From: Apiotrichum sp. Y4204
Lineage: Eukaryota; Basidiomycota; Tremellomycetes; Trichosporonales; Trichosporonaceae
Length of the DNA: 64,000 bases
Assembly: GCA_025531455.1 (NCBI GenBank)
Contig: JAMYHL010000045.1
Coordinates: 186,001 to 250,000, forward strand
Direction of reading: 5' to 3'
Within the stretch, counting starts at the first letter, position 1, and the number at the start of each line of letters is the position of its first letter. Below the pieces are notes generated by a model that had not been told where the DNA came from, ran no database searches, and was given only the letters and a program-made list of their open reading frames with translations. Below are positions 48,125 through 59,698 of this stretch, in pieces. The translations under genes were made by a program, and so were the position numbers.

Positions 48125-51100
48125 ATGAACTCGTATCCCATAGAGGTAGGTTTCCGGCGATTCCCCTCTGACGGCAGTTCCTCGCGCATCCCCAGCCGTT
48201 GATGTTCGTCGCGGGCCTCGCGCCCCCGCGCCGCGCCTCAGAGGCGGGGACGCCGAGTCCGCCGCCCGACGCGCCGCTCATGTCCCCGCCGCTGGGGAGC
48301 GAGCCGCTCCCCGTCCCCGCCTCGGAGGGGGGTGAGGCCGAGTTTGCCGCGCTGCAGAGCGAGCTGCGGGCGATCTTTGCGCGCTTCTCCACCCCAGGTC
48401 GCGTGTGGCTGCCCGAGAACGAGCGCAAGGCGTTCCGCGTCGTTCTTGTTGATAAAGGCGTGCGGCTCCCACTGAGGAAAATGCCCCCGGAGCCAGGACG
48501 CGAGAGCCACTCGCCGCTGTCGCCGCTCACGCCTGCGTCGCCGTTATACCCCGACGGGCTGATTGCGCCTGTGTGGATCCGGAAGCATGCGGAGCTTGTG
48601 CCGAGTGTCTTTGTGCTCTTTTTGCGGCTGTACGAGACGCCGGCAAGGGAGGCAGGGGCGAACGCGCTGGGAGACGGGGTGCTTGCGTCGTTTGAAAAGG
48701 AGCGGGAGCGCGAGGCGGATGAGGCGCTCGTCAAGGAGATTTCGGAGCGGAGGCAGCGGTTGAATGATCGCGGCATCAAGCTCACGGTCGTGCTCATGGC
48801 GAGCGCGGCTACGCTCGGTGAGTCCCGGCCTGGACTTGAGATGGAGTCTCGAAGATGGGGAGACGCTAACTATCAGAATCGCCAGGGCTTGACCAGCGCC
48901 TGTCGCAGATCCGCCGCGCGTCCCAGCTCTCCGCCAAGGCATCGCTGTTTGTGCTCACGCCCGTGCCGGCGAACGAGCTGCCGGATTTTGTGCGCTCGCT
49001 CCACGACGCGCTGTACGACTCTGCGGTGGAGTACTATGCCGCTCATGGGAAGCGCGTGCGGCGAAAGCGTGGGCGGGGCGGCGGCGGAGGCAAGGAGAAC
49101 GCCGGGCGAGCACGGGCGGGGTCAGTCTCCATCCAGAGTAAGGCGCTCGGACAGCAGGGCTGGATGGTGCGGTACGACTTCAAGGCTGGCTGGTTTGCCG
49201 AGGTGCGCGGGGATTTGGATCTTGCGAGAAGACATTACGAGGACTGCTGGAATGAGCTGGCCAAGATGTTCAGCTCGACCACGATATTACCGCCGCGGAC
49301 GAAGCGATGGGCAGAGGCCAAGGTGCTCGCAGACTGTGTTGCGGCGAGGGTACGTGCTGTGCTTGCACCGAGCTGACAGTCCAGATCTGCAGGCTCCTGA
49401 TGTACGAGAATGCCGGTCCCCGTGTGCTTGTGCCGTTCTACGTCCACCTCCGGCGGTTCGGGGAGCTGTGTCGCGGATGGGGCATCGGCGAGGAAACCTT
49501 TGAGTTCTGGTCCTGGGTCGCACGGCAGTACCGTCTTCTCGGCGAGATGCTCGACATTGCGACGCAGAACGGCTTTATTGTTCCCCCGCTTCCGGCACCG
49601 ACGTACCCCTCCCCGTCGAATATCCCGCAATTAGACGCTCTCCTCCCCAACTCGAGCAACAACGACATGCATATCCTGCAGCCGCCCGCGTTCTACTTCT
49701 ACGCCGCGGCGTGCTGTACCATTGAACGCAAGGCGCGTCTGGAGGCGGCGCTCGAGGCCGAATCGCGTGGCGGAACGGCGCTGACGGCCGCGCCAGGATT
49801 CGGCAACGAGAAAAAGGTCAACCACAGCGCGCTCATCGTCGAGCTGCTCACCACCGCGTTCAACCTTCTCAAGGACGGGGGGTTGGAAGAGTCGGGACTC
49901 GCGCTGTACATTGCCTTCAAGACGGCTCAGGTGCACGCCGCCGCTGGTCAGCATGAGCTTGCCCTCAGGTGCGTACCTGATGTATATATACCCCCTCTGA
50001 CGCCAGATTCCTCGACCGCTTGGCGGACAAGTTTGAGTCTGAAAACTGGAACACTGTGCTGTCCCAGATCCGTTCGCTGGAGTACGCGTGTTCGCAGGCG
50101 GCCGGCAATGTCGAGACGGCCGCGCGATTACTGGTCGAGATGCTGGCACCGAACAGCGGGATGGAAGGCGAGGAGCGAGATGGACTGCAGGACGATCTGC
50201 TCAACCTGCTCAAGACCACCGTGCCTTCCTCCTCTGATCCGGTTGTGCTGTCCGTCGGAGAGGAGGGTCTCGTCAATGTTTCTGCTGGCTTCCGTCTCGC
50301 CAAGGCTCCGTCTGGATCCTCCGTTCCGTTCCAGGTGCGCGTCTCCGCCCCGGATTCGGTCAACATCTCCAAGATTGAGTTCGCATCGTTGCGGCTCAGC
50401 TTTGGCGACAATCGACCGGATATCATCGTGACGAACGGCGGGGACGAGCGGGCAGTGGATGTCGGGACGGTGGATGCCGCGAATGTCGAGACAACCGCAC
50501 CGCTCAGGTTTGGTCGCGGAGAAACACTCATCCTCTCGGGCGAGCTCGTCAGCTCGGACGTCGGGTATGCTGACTTTTCCGATGCAGTGCTCGGCCTTTC
50601 GTGCGGGTCGTGGAATATCGAAATACGCACGACGCCACGACCTCTCTCGCTGTGGACCGTCGGCGGTAAAGTGTTTGCGCCGTTGAAGGGCATCTACTCG
50701 TCTGTGGACTTTACCCACCGCCCGCACGAGGTCGAGTTTGCGGTGGACGCCCCGAAGATTGCGTTCGTGGACGAGGCGTCTGCGGTGGTCGTGCGGGTGA
50801 CATCGACGGATACACGGGATCTCCGGCTTTCTCTCAGCATTGGGATCGAGGATCCCGAAAACGCCACGCTGAGCTTGGGGGACACGACGGATGTGGCGAT
50901 CAAGGACATCCCCATATCGCTCGTCGACGGAGCCGGTGAGGTGACCCTCGTTCTGAAATCTGCCAAATCCGGGACCGTCAGCCTGGACGCATCCCTGTGT
51001 TCTACGATCGGCGACGATAGGGCCGAAATCACAGACACGGCCGAGGTGCAAGTCATGTCGCCGTTCGAGTGCACGCCCTCCATAGCGCGGTCAGGCCGCT

Positions 51101-51762
51101 TCGCGACCGTCTCGGCCGTCCTGAGCGTTCCTGCGCGCAGCGTCCGCGTCTCCGCCCTCGACATCACCGCCGCGGCAGAGGGCGTCACCCTCCTCTCGTC
51201 CTCGCTCTCATCCGCCGCCCTCCCAGCGGTATGGGACGCCTCGAGCGCCTTTGCCCTCGCGGCCCGCTTCGAGCTGCAGCAGCTCGTCCAGCGCCTCTCA
51301 GCGCCGCCAGGCAGCGCCGCCGTCCTCAGCATATCCTGGCGGCCGGCAGACTACGACAGCGAGGAGATTACTACCACGATTCCGCTCCCACCCCTCGCCC
51401 CCGTCCCGCCCGAGGCGTTTGTCACATCGACGCTCGCCGCGCCCGCCATCGTCGCGTCCCACACGCCGTTCGCGCTTTCCCTCGCCGTGGCCAATGCACA
51501 CCCCACCGAACCGGCCTTTGTCGCCGTCGCGGGCGACACGGCCGACGGCTTCGTGTGGACTGGCCCGCGGGGCGTGCGCCTCGGCCCCATCCTCCCCGGC
51601 CACGGCGCGAGCGCCGAGTTTGAGCTCATCGCCGTCGGGTCTCCCGGATGGCAGGCTCTGCCGCATGTCAGTGTCTGGCATGGCGAGGGGCAGGACCGGC
51701 GCGAGGTGCGTGTCGCGCTGCCGTCGGATCGGCCAGCGGGGACGGTGCTTGTCAAGCCTTAG
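48125..51762 (+). CDS. TRAPPC11: TRAPP complex subunit TRAPPC11 (foie gras / gryzun domains)
   Basis: Large subunit of the TRAPPIII-type tethering complex acting in ER-Golgi traffic and autophagy. 1157 residues. Exons: 48125-48145, 48178-48817, 48877-49349, 49385-49968, 50007-51762. The start MNSYPIEFLAHPQPLMFVAG is assembled across a 32-bp intron. The foie-gras region includes KLTVVLMAS, LDQRLSQIRRASQLSAKASL, FVLTPVPANELPDFVRSLHD, GWMVRYDFKAGWFAEVRGDL, ARRHYEDCWNELAKMF and RWAEAKVLADCVAARICRLL; helical repeats follow (QPPAFYFYAAACCTIERKAR, ALYIAFKTAQVHAAAGQHEL). From residue 700 on, beta-sandwich gryzun-like sequence runs to the end (VDFTHRPHEVEFAVDAPKIA; WTGPRGVRLGPILPGHGAS). At the second intron, an acceptor nine bases downstream would also keep the frame and drop E-S-P. 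The N-terminal insertion at residues 25-80 is proline/serine-rich. Confidence 0.9.
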
Positions 51763-52127
51763 AGTAGATTTATGCACAGCCATGTTGAGTAGATGGTTTC
51801 TGCACTGCATTGTTGATGATCATTAGTACTTCACGGGTTCTCCATCTGTCGCTGGTACTTTGTGCATGCATAGACGTCCCTGCCGCGTCCAATACAAGGG
51901 GGTATCATGGCAAGAGGAGGGAAGAAAGAAACCGAATAAAAATGGTACTGGTACTGACACTGCACCGCGCAGTCGCAGATGCAGTGCGTGCGGACGCGTC
52001 CACGCACGTCCTGCTAAACTGTATAATAGTAGTGTAAACCCAATGAGTAGTGCGAGCCGCCGCGCGGCTCCCTCCCAAGCGCGGTCCCTCGCCGTCTCCG
52101 AGTCTCCGATCCCTAGTCTATATCGTA
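51763..52127. other. Spacer between convergent genes
   Basis: 365 bp holding the 3' ends of TRAPPC11 and the kinase gene. No other feature was seen. Confidence 0.55.
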
Positions 52128-53788
52128 TCACCTCCTCTCGCTCGCAGCCTCTGAATTCGTCCCGGCCGGCGTGTCCGCGTCGAGCTGTTTGACGCCCGCG
52201 CGCGACCCGACATTCGCCATTCCCCCGCCCTCCATAATCTGCTGCTCTATCTCTGCGCCCGTCCGGCTCGCCGCCTGCCGTTCGCTGGCGGGCGTGTGCG
52301 GCCGCGTACTGGGCACACTGTGCAGCTCCGTCCCCGCGCCAAGATGCTTGCGCTGGCTATCCCGCGAGACGGCCGTCGAGCCCGAGGCGGTCTGGTGCGA
52401 GGTCGAGTTTGCGCGGTAGTATGTCCGCCGATGGGAACGGTTGTAGTCAAACACGGTGAAGCTGCGGCTGTCAGGGTGGGGTATGCGGAGGCGCTTACTG
52501 TTCCTCCATCATGCGCATCTCGGGAGTGAGCGTGTCGGTGTCTGTGGCCGTCTTGCGCTTGCGGGCCTTGAGCGGGTTCTCCTCCAGTAGCAATTCCTCG
52601 AGCTCATGTGTCGCATCGAAGTTGGCCCGCTTGGACTAAAGGTTAGCAAGCATATCTCTCGCCCATACGTACATCAGGCTCAAATGGCGGAACCACGTCC
52701 TTGTTGTACAAGGCGTCCCAATCAATTCCGTGGAACCAGGGATGTGCTTTAATGTCCTCAAAGCCGCCACCTCCTGGTCGCCACCCGAGGCGCTTGTTCG
52801 GATCGCGTTCCAGAAGCTATTTTCGTCAGTTTTCCGGGTCTTGGCATCCATAGAGCACTTACCGCGCGGATCGCCTGCATTCCTTCTGTTGAGCACCGGC
52901 CTGGAGCGTCCTCGGGCCAGGTGAGTGGATCCTGAAGGATCGAGTTGGTGAGGGCTGCGTTGGTCTTGCCGCGGAATGGACGTTTTGCGAACAGGAGCTC
53001 GTACGCGAGGATACCGAGTGACCAGAAATCGACAGGCGCAGAGTATCCGCGCTTCGACAGCACTTCCGGCGCTTCCCATCAGCTTGAGTCCTCAAAAACA
53101 ACACTCACCCATATATGCCATACTACCGGCGACTCCTGTCAGCAATCGTCTTTCTGAAAAGTGAACGGCAATGTTGAAGTCTGTGATGTGCGCGTGCCCA
53201 CGCTCATCAAGGAGAATGTTATCCGGCTTCAAGTCGCGATGAACGATCCGTTTAGAGTGGAGGTAGTTTATTGCCATCGCAATCTCGGCAACGTAGAAGC
53301 GCACCAGCTCCTCCGCCATTGCGCCCGCCCGATCCAGGTGGAAGCGAAGATCGCCACCTAACATCAGATCCAGCACGAAGAAACAGTTCTCGTCGTCCTG
53401 AAATGCGTAACGGAGGTTGACGACAAAAGGATGGTGAATCTGAACAGTGAGCACAAGGACAACGTCCTCATCGCGCATCACTCACCTCTTCGAGCAGTCT
53501 CCGCTCTTGGATAATGTTCGCCACAGCCTTCATCTTCACACATTTCGCCTTGTTGATGTACTTCAAAGCGTAGAGCGTTTTGGACTGTTTGTGTTGAACA
53601 ACCCGCACCTGCCGTCAGCTCTTCTGCACATCAATGTTCTGCTCACCTTTCCGAACGCTCCTTTGCCGACGCTTCGCAAGAGGTAGAAATGGAATAGATT
53701 TACCTCAGCATCGAAGTCGATCGCCTGATCTGTCAGTGATGGTCTCCTGTCCATTCCTCACCTCCGGTTTACAGCAAGCCGCGCCCAT
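52128..53788 (-). CDS. Serine/threonine kinase of the STK32/YANK (AGC) family
   Basis: 460-residue AGC-group kinase. Eight exons (minus): 53788-53762, 53724-53647, 53608-53486, 53439-53109, 53071-52863, 52816-52673, 52635-52499, 52461-52128. The N-terminus MGAACCKPE fits N-myristoylation plus palmitoylation, so a membrane location is likely. The kinase domain starts close behind: GKGAFGKV loop, ATP lysine in LYALKYINK (about Lys51), HRD motif VHRDLKPDN (Asp145), and DFN (ITDFNIAVHF, Asp163) in place of DFG, a hallmark of the vertebrate YANK/STK32 group. The APE motif (MAPEVLSKRGYSAPVDFWSL) is assembled across an intron with an AAG acceptor. The AGC tail has RLGWRPGGGGFEDIKAHPWF and VVPPFEPDSKRANFDATHEL. 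The last 110 residues are disordered. Introns are 37-46 bp. Substrates are unknown. Confidence 0.9.
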
Positions 53789-55863
53789 GGTGAATGACGC
53801 CGACCGCTAGGCTAATGGCCAGGCTGATGTTCGGAATATTATATTGCTAAGGGGGAATGCTGCTACCCCCAATGAAGTCGTGGAGATGAACGAGAGTCGA
53901 ATGGGAGTCTTGAGCGACGAGACAATGTCGTGGGAGCGTGTGCTACACCGAAGGAAGAAGAAACGACCCAATAAATGTCGAGATGTAGCTGGAAACGGAA
54001 AGGTGCTTGTCGGTGCCGATTGTAACGGTATACGATTAAGTAGATGGGTTCAGACGTTGACCCGGTGGAGACGACTTGTTATAACGACACTGCGATATCT
54101 CCACGCGGTGTGAATCTGTCGAGTGTTCCAATGATGTGGTCAATGGCAAGTCGTCCTTCTGCGGTGACTGCGCACTCTTCTTGACACACGACACACACAC
54201 GCCCGCACACACGAGAGTCGCTTACGCCACCAGGGCGCCGTCACCTGTTGGCCTGCAACGCCGAGGCACACCCCAAGCGAGCAAGTGACCGCTGGTCACG
54301 AAGCAGGAGGCGGCGTACTGACAGTGCAGGAGGTGAGACGGCGGGAGTTTCGCCGGGTTGAGAGAGAGGTCGAGGCGCCGCGAAGTGAGGGTGCTCGGAG
54401 GTGTTGCGCACGGGTCCTTGACAGAATGGGTACTCGTAGGCAGTGTTCTTTTGTTGTTATCCCGACAAGGCACCTGGCTGGGTGTCAGCATAGATCGGGG
54501 CATGCGAGAATGAATCTGGCAATCTGAAGAGGACGAGGAGGATAATGTGGCCGTGGCTGAAACCCAAATATCCAAGCAAGCCAGCTCAAGCCAGATCAAG
54601 CCAGCTCAAGCCAACTCTGGGTGGGGACCAGTCATCGGATCACAGCCTAGCGGTGACCACAATAGGTCGAGCTGGTCGAGCATCCGCCCCCTTAGCCGCA
54701 CGCCTCAAATAAGGATCACCACCGTCGGGCGCCACCAATCCTGGCAGCGCCAAAGAGGAACATAACAACGGCGCTGTGCCAAGATCGGAGTGATCCCCGC
54801 GGCTGAACCGGACCCAAACGACACCCGCAACGGACGGGTTTCGTATGAAGGGGAGGGACGTTCGCAAAAGGAATGAACCGCTGCGATGCACGCCGCGGGA
54901 GAAAAGATGGCCCTTGTACGTCCCCAGCTCCGGCCAGTCTGCGAGACGCGAGACAGCCCATGGCTCTGGAATCTCGCGACATGTGATCGCGATGGGGTTC
55001 GGAATGACTGTCATACTAGGGCCGTCTGCGGCAGGTGGATACGAGGTAAAGGCCGTTCGTTGCCTTGAGTCTGGGCCTTGGTTCAAACGGACTGCTCACC
55101 TCTGTCGCGACACGTGAAACTGCCCACACCCCTCAGCGAAGAGGATACGGCCCGAGCTCAAAGAAGGAGCCTGGCCCGGTGGCCCCTGGGGAACACACCG
55201 CGATCAATGGCGAGATCGGAGGCAGAGATGGCGCAAAGCAATGCTGTCGCAGAGGTCGATGTAGCGAGAGTGGGCGTGAGCTGAATGATCGACTGAAATC
55301 TGGAGGAGATTTGGGATCTGGAGGGATGGTTCGGGGACACAACCAAGCTGCGCGTCGTTTTCGAAAGGGGCAAAGGGAGGCAAAGTGCACCCTCGCAGTG
55401 TATGCGTCGAGAGGGATGTTGGGAGGGGATGAAGGAGTCGGTTCGACGTGTGGGAGGTGAGTTGTTGGATGATGGGGAGATTATCAACAAGATCCGACTG
55501 GACGCTACCACGGACCGAGCGTGTCGTGGATCGTGGTCAAGAGCTCAAAGAGAGGTTTGGACGGTTGTTGTTGGCTGGCTCTCAGGGGAAAATGGTCACA
55601 ATCCAAACCAAAATCAGAAACCATTTCCATTCAACCCCCCATATACCCATCCAACCATCCACATGTGGTATGGTTCAATTGCATGCACCCGTTCCGCTCA
55701 TTCCTCGCTCCCGCTGCTCGTGACCTCGTGGTTGCCTGGTCTGCTTTCATGCTATCGTTACAAATGCTACGGCTGGTATACACCAGTGCAGTGTCGTCTA
55801 CCACATGTATTGTGCCCATCGTCTCAATCGACGACCAATCTATCCCGCTCTCCCCCCACGCGC
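53789..55863. other. 2.1 kb spacer with one doubtful open frame
   Basis: It lies between the kinase ATG and the proteasome stop codon, both on the minus strand. A minus-strand frame at 54640-55086 could encode about 124 residues from an internal ATG (MTVIPNPIAITCREIPEPWA and on), with mixed hydrophobic and charged composition. It has no known domain and no introns, and is not called as a gene. Confidence 0.4.
54581..54616. repeat. Tandem 10-mers, CCAGCTCAAG type
   Basis: Three and a half head-to-tail copies of CCAGCTCAAG with single substitutions. Non-coding. Confidence 0.8.
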
Positions 55864-56758
55864 TTAGGCAGCGACGGCAGTGGCGGGGGGCTGCGCAGTC
55901 GAGCCAGATCCCAGCACTTCACTGCCCTCCCAGAAGCGCGGGAGCTCGTTTCCAGGGATGAACCGACGCTCAACACCGTCCTCCTTGATGATGCAGAGAC
56001 GGATACAGCCTCCAGAGGAACCGTCACGGGACATGGCCAGTGCAAGAGCTGGAATGTCAGCACCTAGATAACACCTCTGTTTACGCACCATTCTTCACAA
56101 AGTTGACCGTCTCCGCCTCGCCCCAGCCCTCCTGATAGGTCGCATCGCAGTAACCGTAGATGTAGGTCGATCCGGAACCTGACATTGTCAGTTACAAGGA
56201 GTTAACCACAACTCACCGCCAATAGCCCACGGCTGCTGGAACATGCCACCACCAAGCGGGATGTTGTACACGCTGCCGCCGTTCTCCTTGTCCCAGCCGC
56301 CAACAATGATACCTGCCGAGAGCTGGTCCTTGTTCTCGTAGCACAGCTTCTCGAACAGCGCGGCAATGGTTGCGACGGGGGGAGGGCCGCCGTAGACCGA
56401 AGTGTAGACCTGCGCGTGGTAGTGCACCATGTCCGCAACGGCCTGCGTGTCGGCCGCCGATCCGGAACGGCAGCAGTAAATGCGGTCGTGAATGTGGGTG
56501 AGCTTGTCGGTGACACGGTTGGCCTGAGAAGTCAGAGCTATCCCCTAGAGTCGCTCTAGCTCACAATGTACGAGCCAGTTGTGGTCCGCGAGTCGGCGCC
56601 AATAACAACACCCCCTTCAAACTTGACAGCCATAATCGAGGTCTGTGAGTGGGTCAGTGAATGCACTCTGCATGCTGTTAGACCTATAGCAAACGCACAC
56701 CGAGGTTGACCTCGCCCTTCTTGAGGTGCTGGATGTCGACAAAGTTGATGTTGCTCAT
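55864..56758 (-). CDS. PRE3: Proteasome core subunit beta-1 (caspase-like)
   Basis: Catalytic beta-1 subunit of the 20S proteasome, cutting after acidic residues. 239 residues in five exons (minus): 56758-56699, 56642-56565, 56523-56217, 56178-56089, 56048-55864. A 20-residue propeptide ends in Gly (EVNLG) before the nucleophile Thr21 (mature Thr1, [11 protein letters not shown]). In mature numbering, Asp17 (GADSR), Lys33 (RVTDKL) and Arg45 ([10 protein letters not shown]) are all in place; Arg45 is the residue linked to caspase-like specificity. The SGS box is [11 protein letters not shown], and the second conserved block is [14 protein letters not shown]. All four introns (56, 41, 38, 40 bp) restore conserved sequence. 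The C-terminal tail (about 35 residues) is a little longer than yeast Pre3. The match is clearly to beta-1 rather than beta-2 or beta-5. Confidence 0.96.
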
Positions 56759-58520
56759 TTTGCTAACCAAAAGTTGCTGCGGTGTGGTTGAGAGCTGTGG
56801 TTGCCGTAGCGTGTATGTATGATTAGACAAAAAGAGCTGTTGCTGCTAACGGGGTTGTTGTTGTGAAGAACTTGATGATGGGTCTTGGTACTGGCAACAC
56901 GCAAGCTCTCGCCAGTCATGATCGTTGATGACGACGAGCAAGCAACAGAGGAGGGCCGCGCACTCGCGCGTCGAGCGGGAGCAAACCCACGCGAGCAGAG
57001 CAATAATAGTCGATTAGGAACAAGGGGTCGATGATTCCAGGAGCCTTATTAGAGCTGTTTTGTAATCTTTATCGGGCCCCCAAGACTCACCCACAAGCCC
57101 CCGGGGGATTTCGGTGATTTGTTCAGTGGCGGGACTGCCTCAAGCTCCCCCAGGTTGCCACTTGCCCTTCCTCCACTTGGCTCACCTTCGAAATGACATC
57201 AGCGGCCCATAACTGCAGCCGTAGAACGCGCACAAGCCAGAGTGCCAGAGTGCCGCTCGCCCTAGCGCGGTTCGCAACGAACATGAACGAGGTGAGTTCT
57301 CTGTCCTCAGATCTCTATATCTCTACGCATGTATCCATGTGCATGGAGATCATGAAACGGATGACGGCCCGACAGACTGACATGTCTCGTTCATCGTGAT
57401 CGAGGCAAGCACTGCGTTGTGGTCTGGTCTCAAGCTGCAACCAAGTCCCGAGGTGGGTTCTGCCAGGGACCCCGTTGTTCAACAGGGCCACAGCAGAGGC
57501 ATGCATGCATGCGAGGCACGCACCAGACCACCATTGCCACCAGCTAACAGGCACCTGTACGAGTCCCGTCCCGGTCCTTACACCCTTTAGCACGGGCTCA
57601 CAACTTTTACCTTTTGAGGGGGGTGTGAGTGATGGATGACGGAAGTGGGCGAGAGTGTGACGCGCACTAGGAGCTTGTACAACCAGAGGATGCAGGAGAT
57701 CTACAATCTTGGCATCTGGATTGCCTCTCAGCTCTCAGCTTCCTGCCGTTCCTTCTCTCTTTCTCTCTCAGTTATCTACCATCTCGAACAGAGTCCAGAA
57801 CGGTAGATAGAGCTGTAGAGAGAGAGAGAGAAAGAGAGGCGCAGTGACGGAGAGAGAGAGAGCGCGAGGAACAGATGGAAAAAAAAACTAAATATACTAC
57901 GTTATACCACTCTTGCCGACATGATTAGATTAGAGACCTTTCACATGGATTCAAATGCTCCCATTAAAAGGTCTAGGGTCTATTTAGCTCCCTATATTTT
58001 CCCATTCCATCCCACTTTTCATTCAGGTCTTTTATGATCTGCATACAAACTGCCGATCGATCAACACCCACCCCACCTGTAACTCCACCCTCTCCCACTC
58101 TTCATCCTCACCCTCTTTGCTCTCTTCCTCATCCCATCTCTTCACATCCCGTTCTCCCTTCACTCGCCTTGAGGGGATTTACTCTGTCGCGTCACTTGTA
58201 CTTGCTCTGACTACCACCCCGGCACGTTCAGAACACCAAATACAACACAACACACCCTATCCACCCGCATTTGGTTCGAACGCGTCCGGATTCATCTCGG
58301 CGCGCGCAAAATCATCCCCCCCGACTTTCTCAATTCAACTCCCGAACCTGCGCCATATCTGTCCACCAGCAAACACTGTTCGACCTGTGCACAACTCCTA
58401 GCCCCCACATCCTAGGCGGCACCTCCCTAAGCGCCGCTCTCACCCCCCTGCAGCCGTAAACCCCACATCTCGGCGGCCGGTCCCCTCACGGCCGTCCCGA
58501 CTCCGCACTCGTGCCAACAG
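56759..58520. other. Divergent intergenic region with a long imperfect hairpin
   Basis: About 1.8 kb between the proteasome ATG and the first supported exon of the next gene. It contains the inverted repeat at 57755-57838. The part after 58040 is C/T- and CA-rich and is probably leader sequence of the downstream gene, including a missing first exon. No other gene was recognised. Confidence 0.45.
57755..57838. repeat. Imperfect inverted repeat (hairpin) of CT/GA arms
   Basis: The 15-mer CTCTCTTTCTCTCTC at 57755-57769 is the exact reverse complement of 57824-57838. An inner pair, TATCTACC (57773-57780) and GGTAGATA (57802-57809), continues the pairing towards a 21-base loop. The arms are interrupted by short unpaired bases. 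Confidence 0.8.
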
Positions 58521-59698
58521 TGATCACCCAAAACCTTCGTTCCTCGAAGGAATATGCACCTCTCGCAGATGAGGTCAACCCGCCATTCGGCAATGTTGCC
58601 CCCTCACCGACCGTGTCAAACGGCGCGGTAGTCTACTCAAAATCGCTGCCGTCCTCGGGCTCCAACACGCCCACTGACGAGACCTTTACCTTGGCGAGCA
58701 GCCGCATACTGGGAAACCAAACACCAATTTCTCCATTCGGCGACGATGCTCACGAACGGGTGCCTCTTGACTCGGAGGAAGCAGATATCTCCGTCCAGAA
58801 TCGACGGGACAAGGGCAAGGGCAAGGCGCGTGCATGGGAGGACGACGGATACACTGCTTCTCCAAGTGATTCGCCGCAAGGCGGATCGTACCCACCTGCC
58901 AACGAAGAGGAGGACGAGGAAAGGCGAATCCAGGCCGTGCGTATCCTTGACCTATTCTTGACCCGCTGCGGAGAAGGTCCGGTTGCATTGTCGTATTGGC
59001 AAGCCGTTTCGCTGTGCTGACACCCTCAGAACCTCGCAAAGTTCACGGCCCGCGAAACAGCACGAAGGAAGGCCGCTCGCACGTCACAGGTGGTGTCACC
59101 CACACCATCCTCGGCCAGTTCGTCCACAACATCACTTCCCCGGAGCTCCGCCCCGCGACCCCTTACGATCATCACAGAGGGAATAAGCAGCAAACGGAAC
59201 AGCTTGATGGGATATGTGAGCGGACTTGTTGGGAAAGATAAGAATGACGGAGCGCCCCAGGAAATGGAGGTGAGTCACCATGCGGCCGTTTGTCTTTCCG
59301 ACGTGCAGCGCACCAACACTTCACAGCTGGCTTCACCAATAAGCGCGCACGCACAGACAGCATCCAACCCTTATGATCCCAAGCCGCCCAGGTCAAAGCC
59401 AATGTCGCCCACCTCACCGTCGATGCAACCGACGAGCCCCTTTGCAGACCCTCCGGGCATGTCCTCGCCAGTCGCCGGCGCCCCGGCGGAATCACCAATC
59501 GGTGGTGGCGTTGGGTACGGCTATGGCGGTCCCTCATCGTGGCGTGAAGGTGGGGACGTGCAAGCTACCGAAAATGACATTGCCCCTCCTCCAAAGGAGC
59601 GGTGGTGGCATTCGCTATGTGCGTGGGGCGCGGACCTTGATGGCGGCCATGGCAAGAAGACGAGTAACCAGGCCGGCCGAACCAACCCCTTCGAGTAA
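58521..59698 (+). CDS. Serine/proline-rich protein of unknown function (5' end unresolved)
   Basis: At least 347 residues. Supported exons: 58521-58936, 59030-59269, 59309-59698. There is no in-frame ATG near the start, and an in-frame stop lies at 58457. The only acceptor between is CCAACAG before 58521, which leaves TG as the first bases; an upstream exon ending in one base, perhaps the A of a split start codon, must exist but was not found. The product is mostly disordered, with a charged segment (RRDKGKGKARAWEDD) and one helical basic patch (NLAKFTARETARRKAARTSQ). The C-terminal motif KERWWHSLCAWGADLDGG, ending NPFE, looks conserved-like. The 39-bp intron at 59270-59308 is a multiple of three and open, so retention would add 13 residues. 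No function is proposed. Confidence 0.65.

Noticed and set aside
50128..51051. 307-codon minus-strand frame opposite TRAPPC11
   Set aside because: Antisense shadow of a GC-biased exon. The plus-strand frame has the conserved family motifs.
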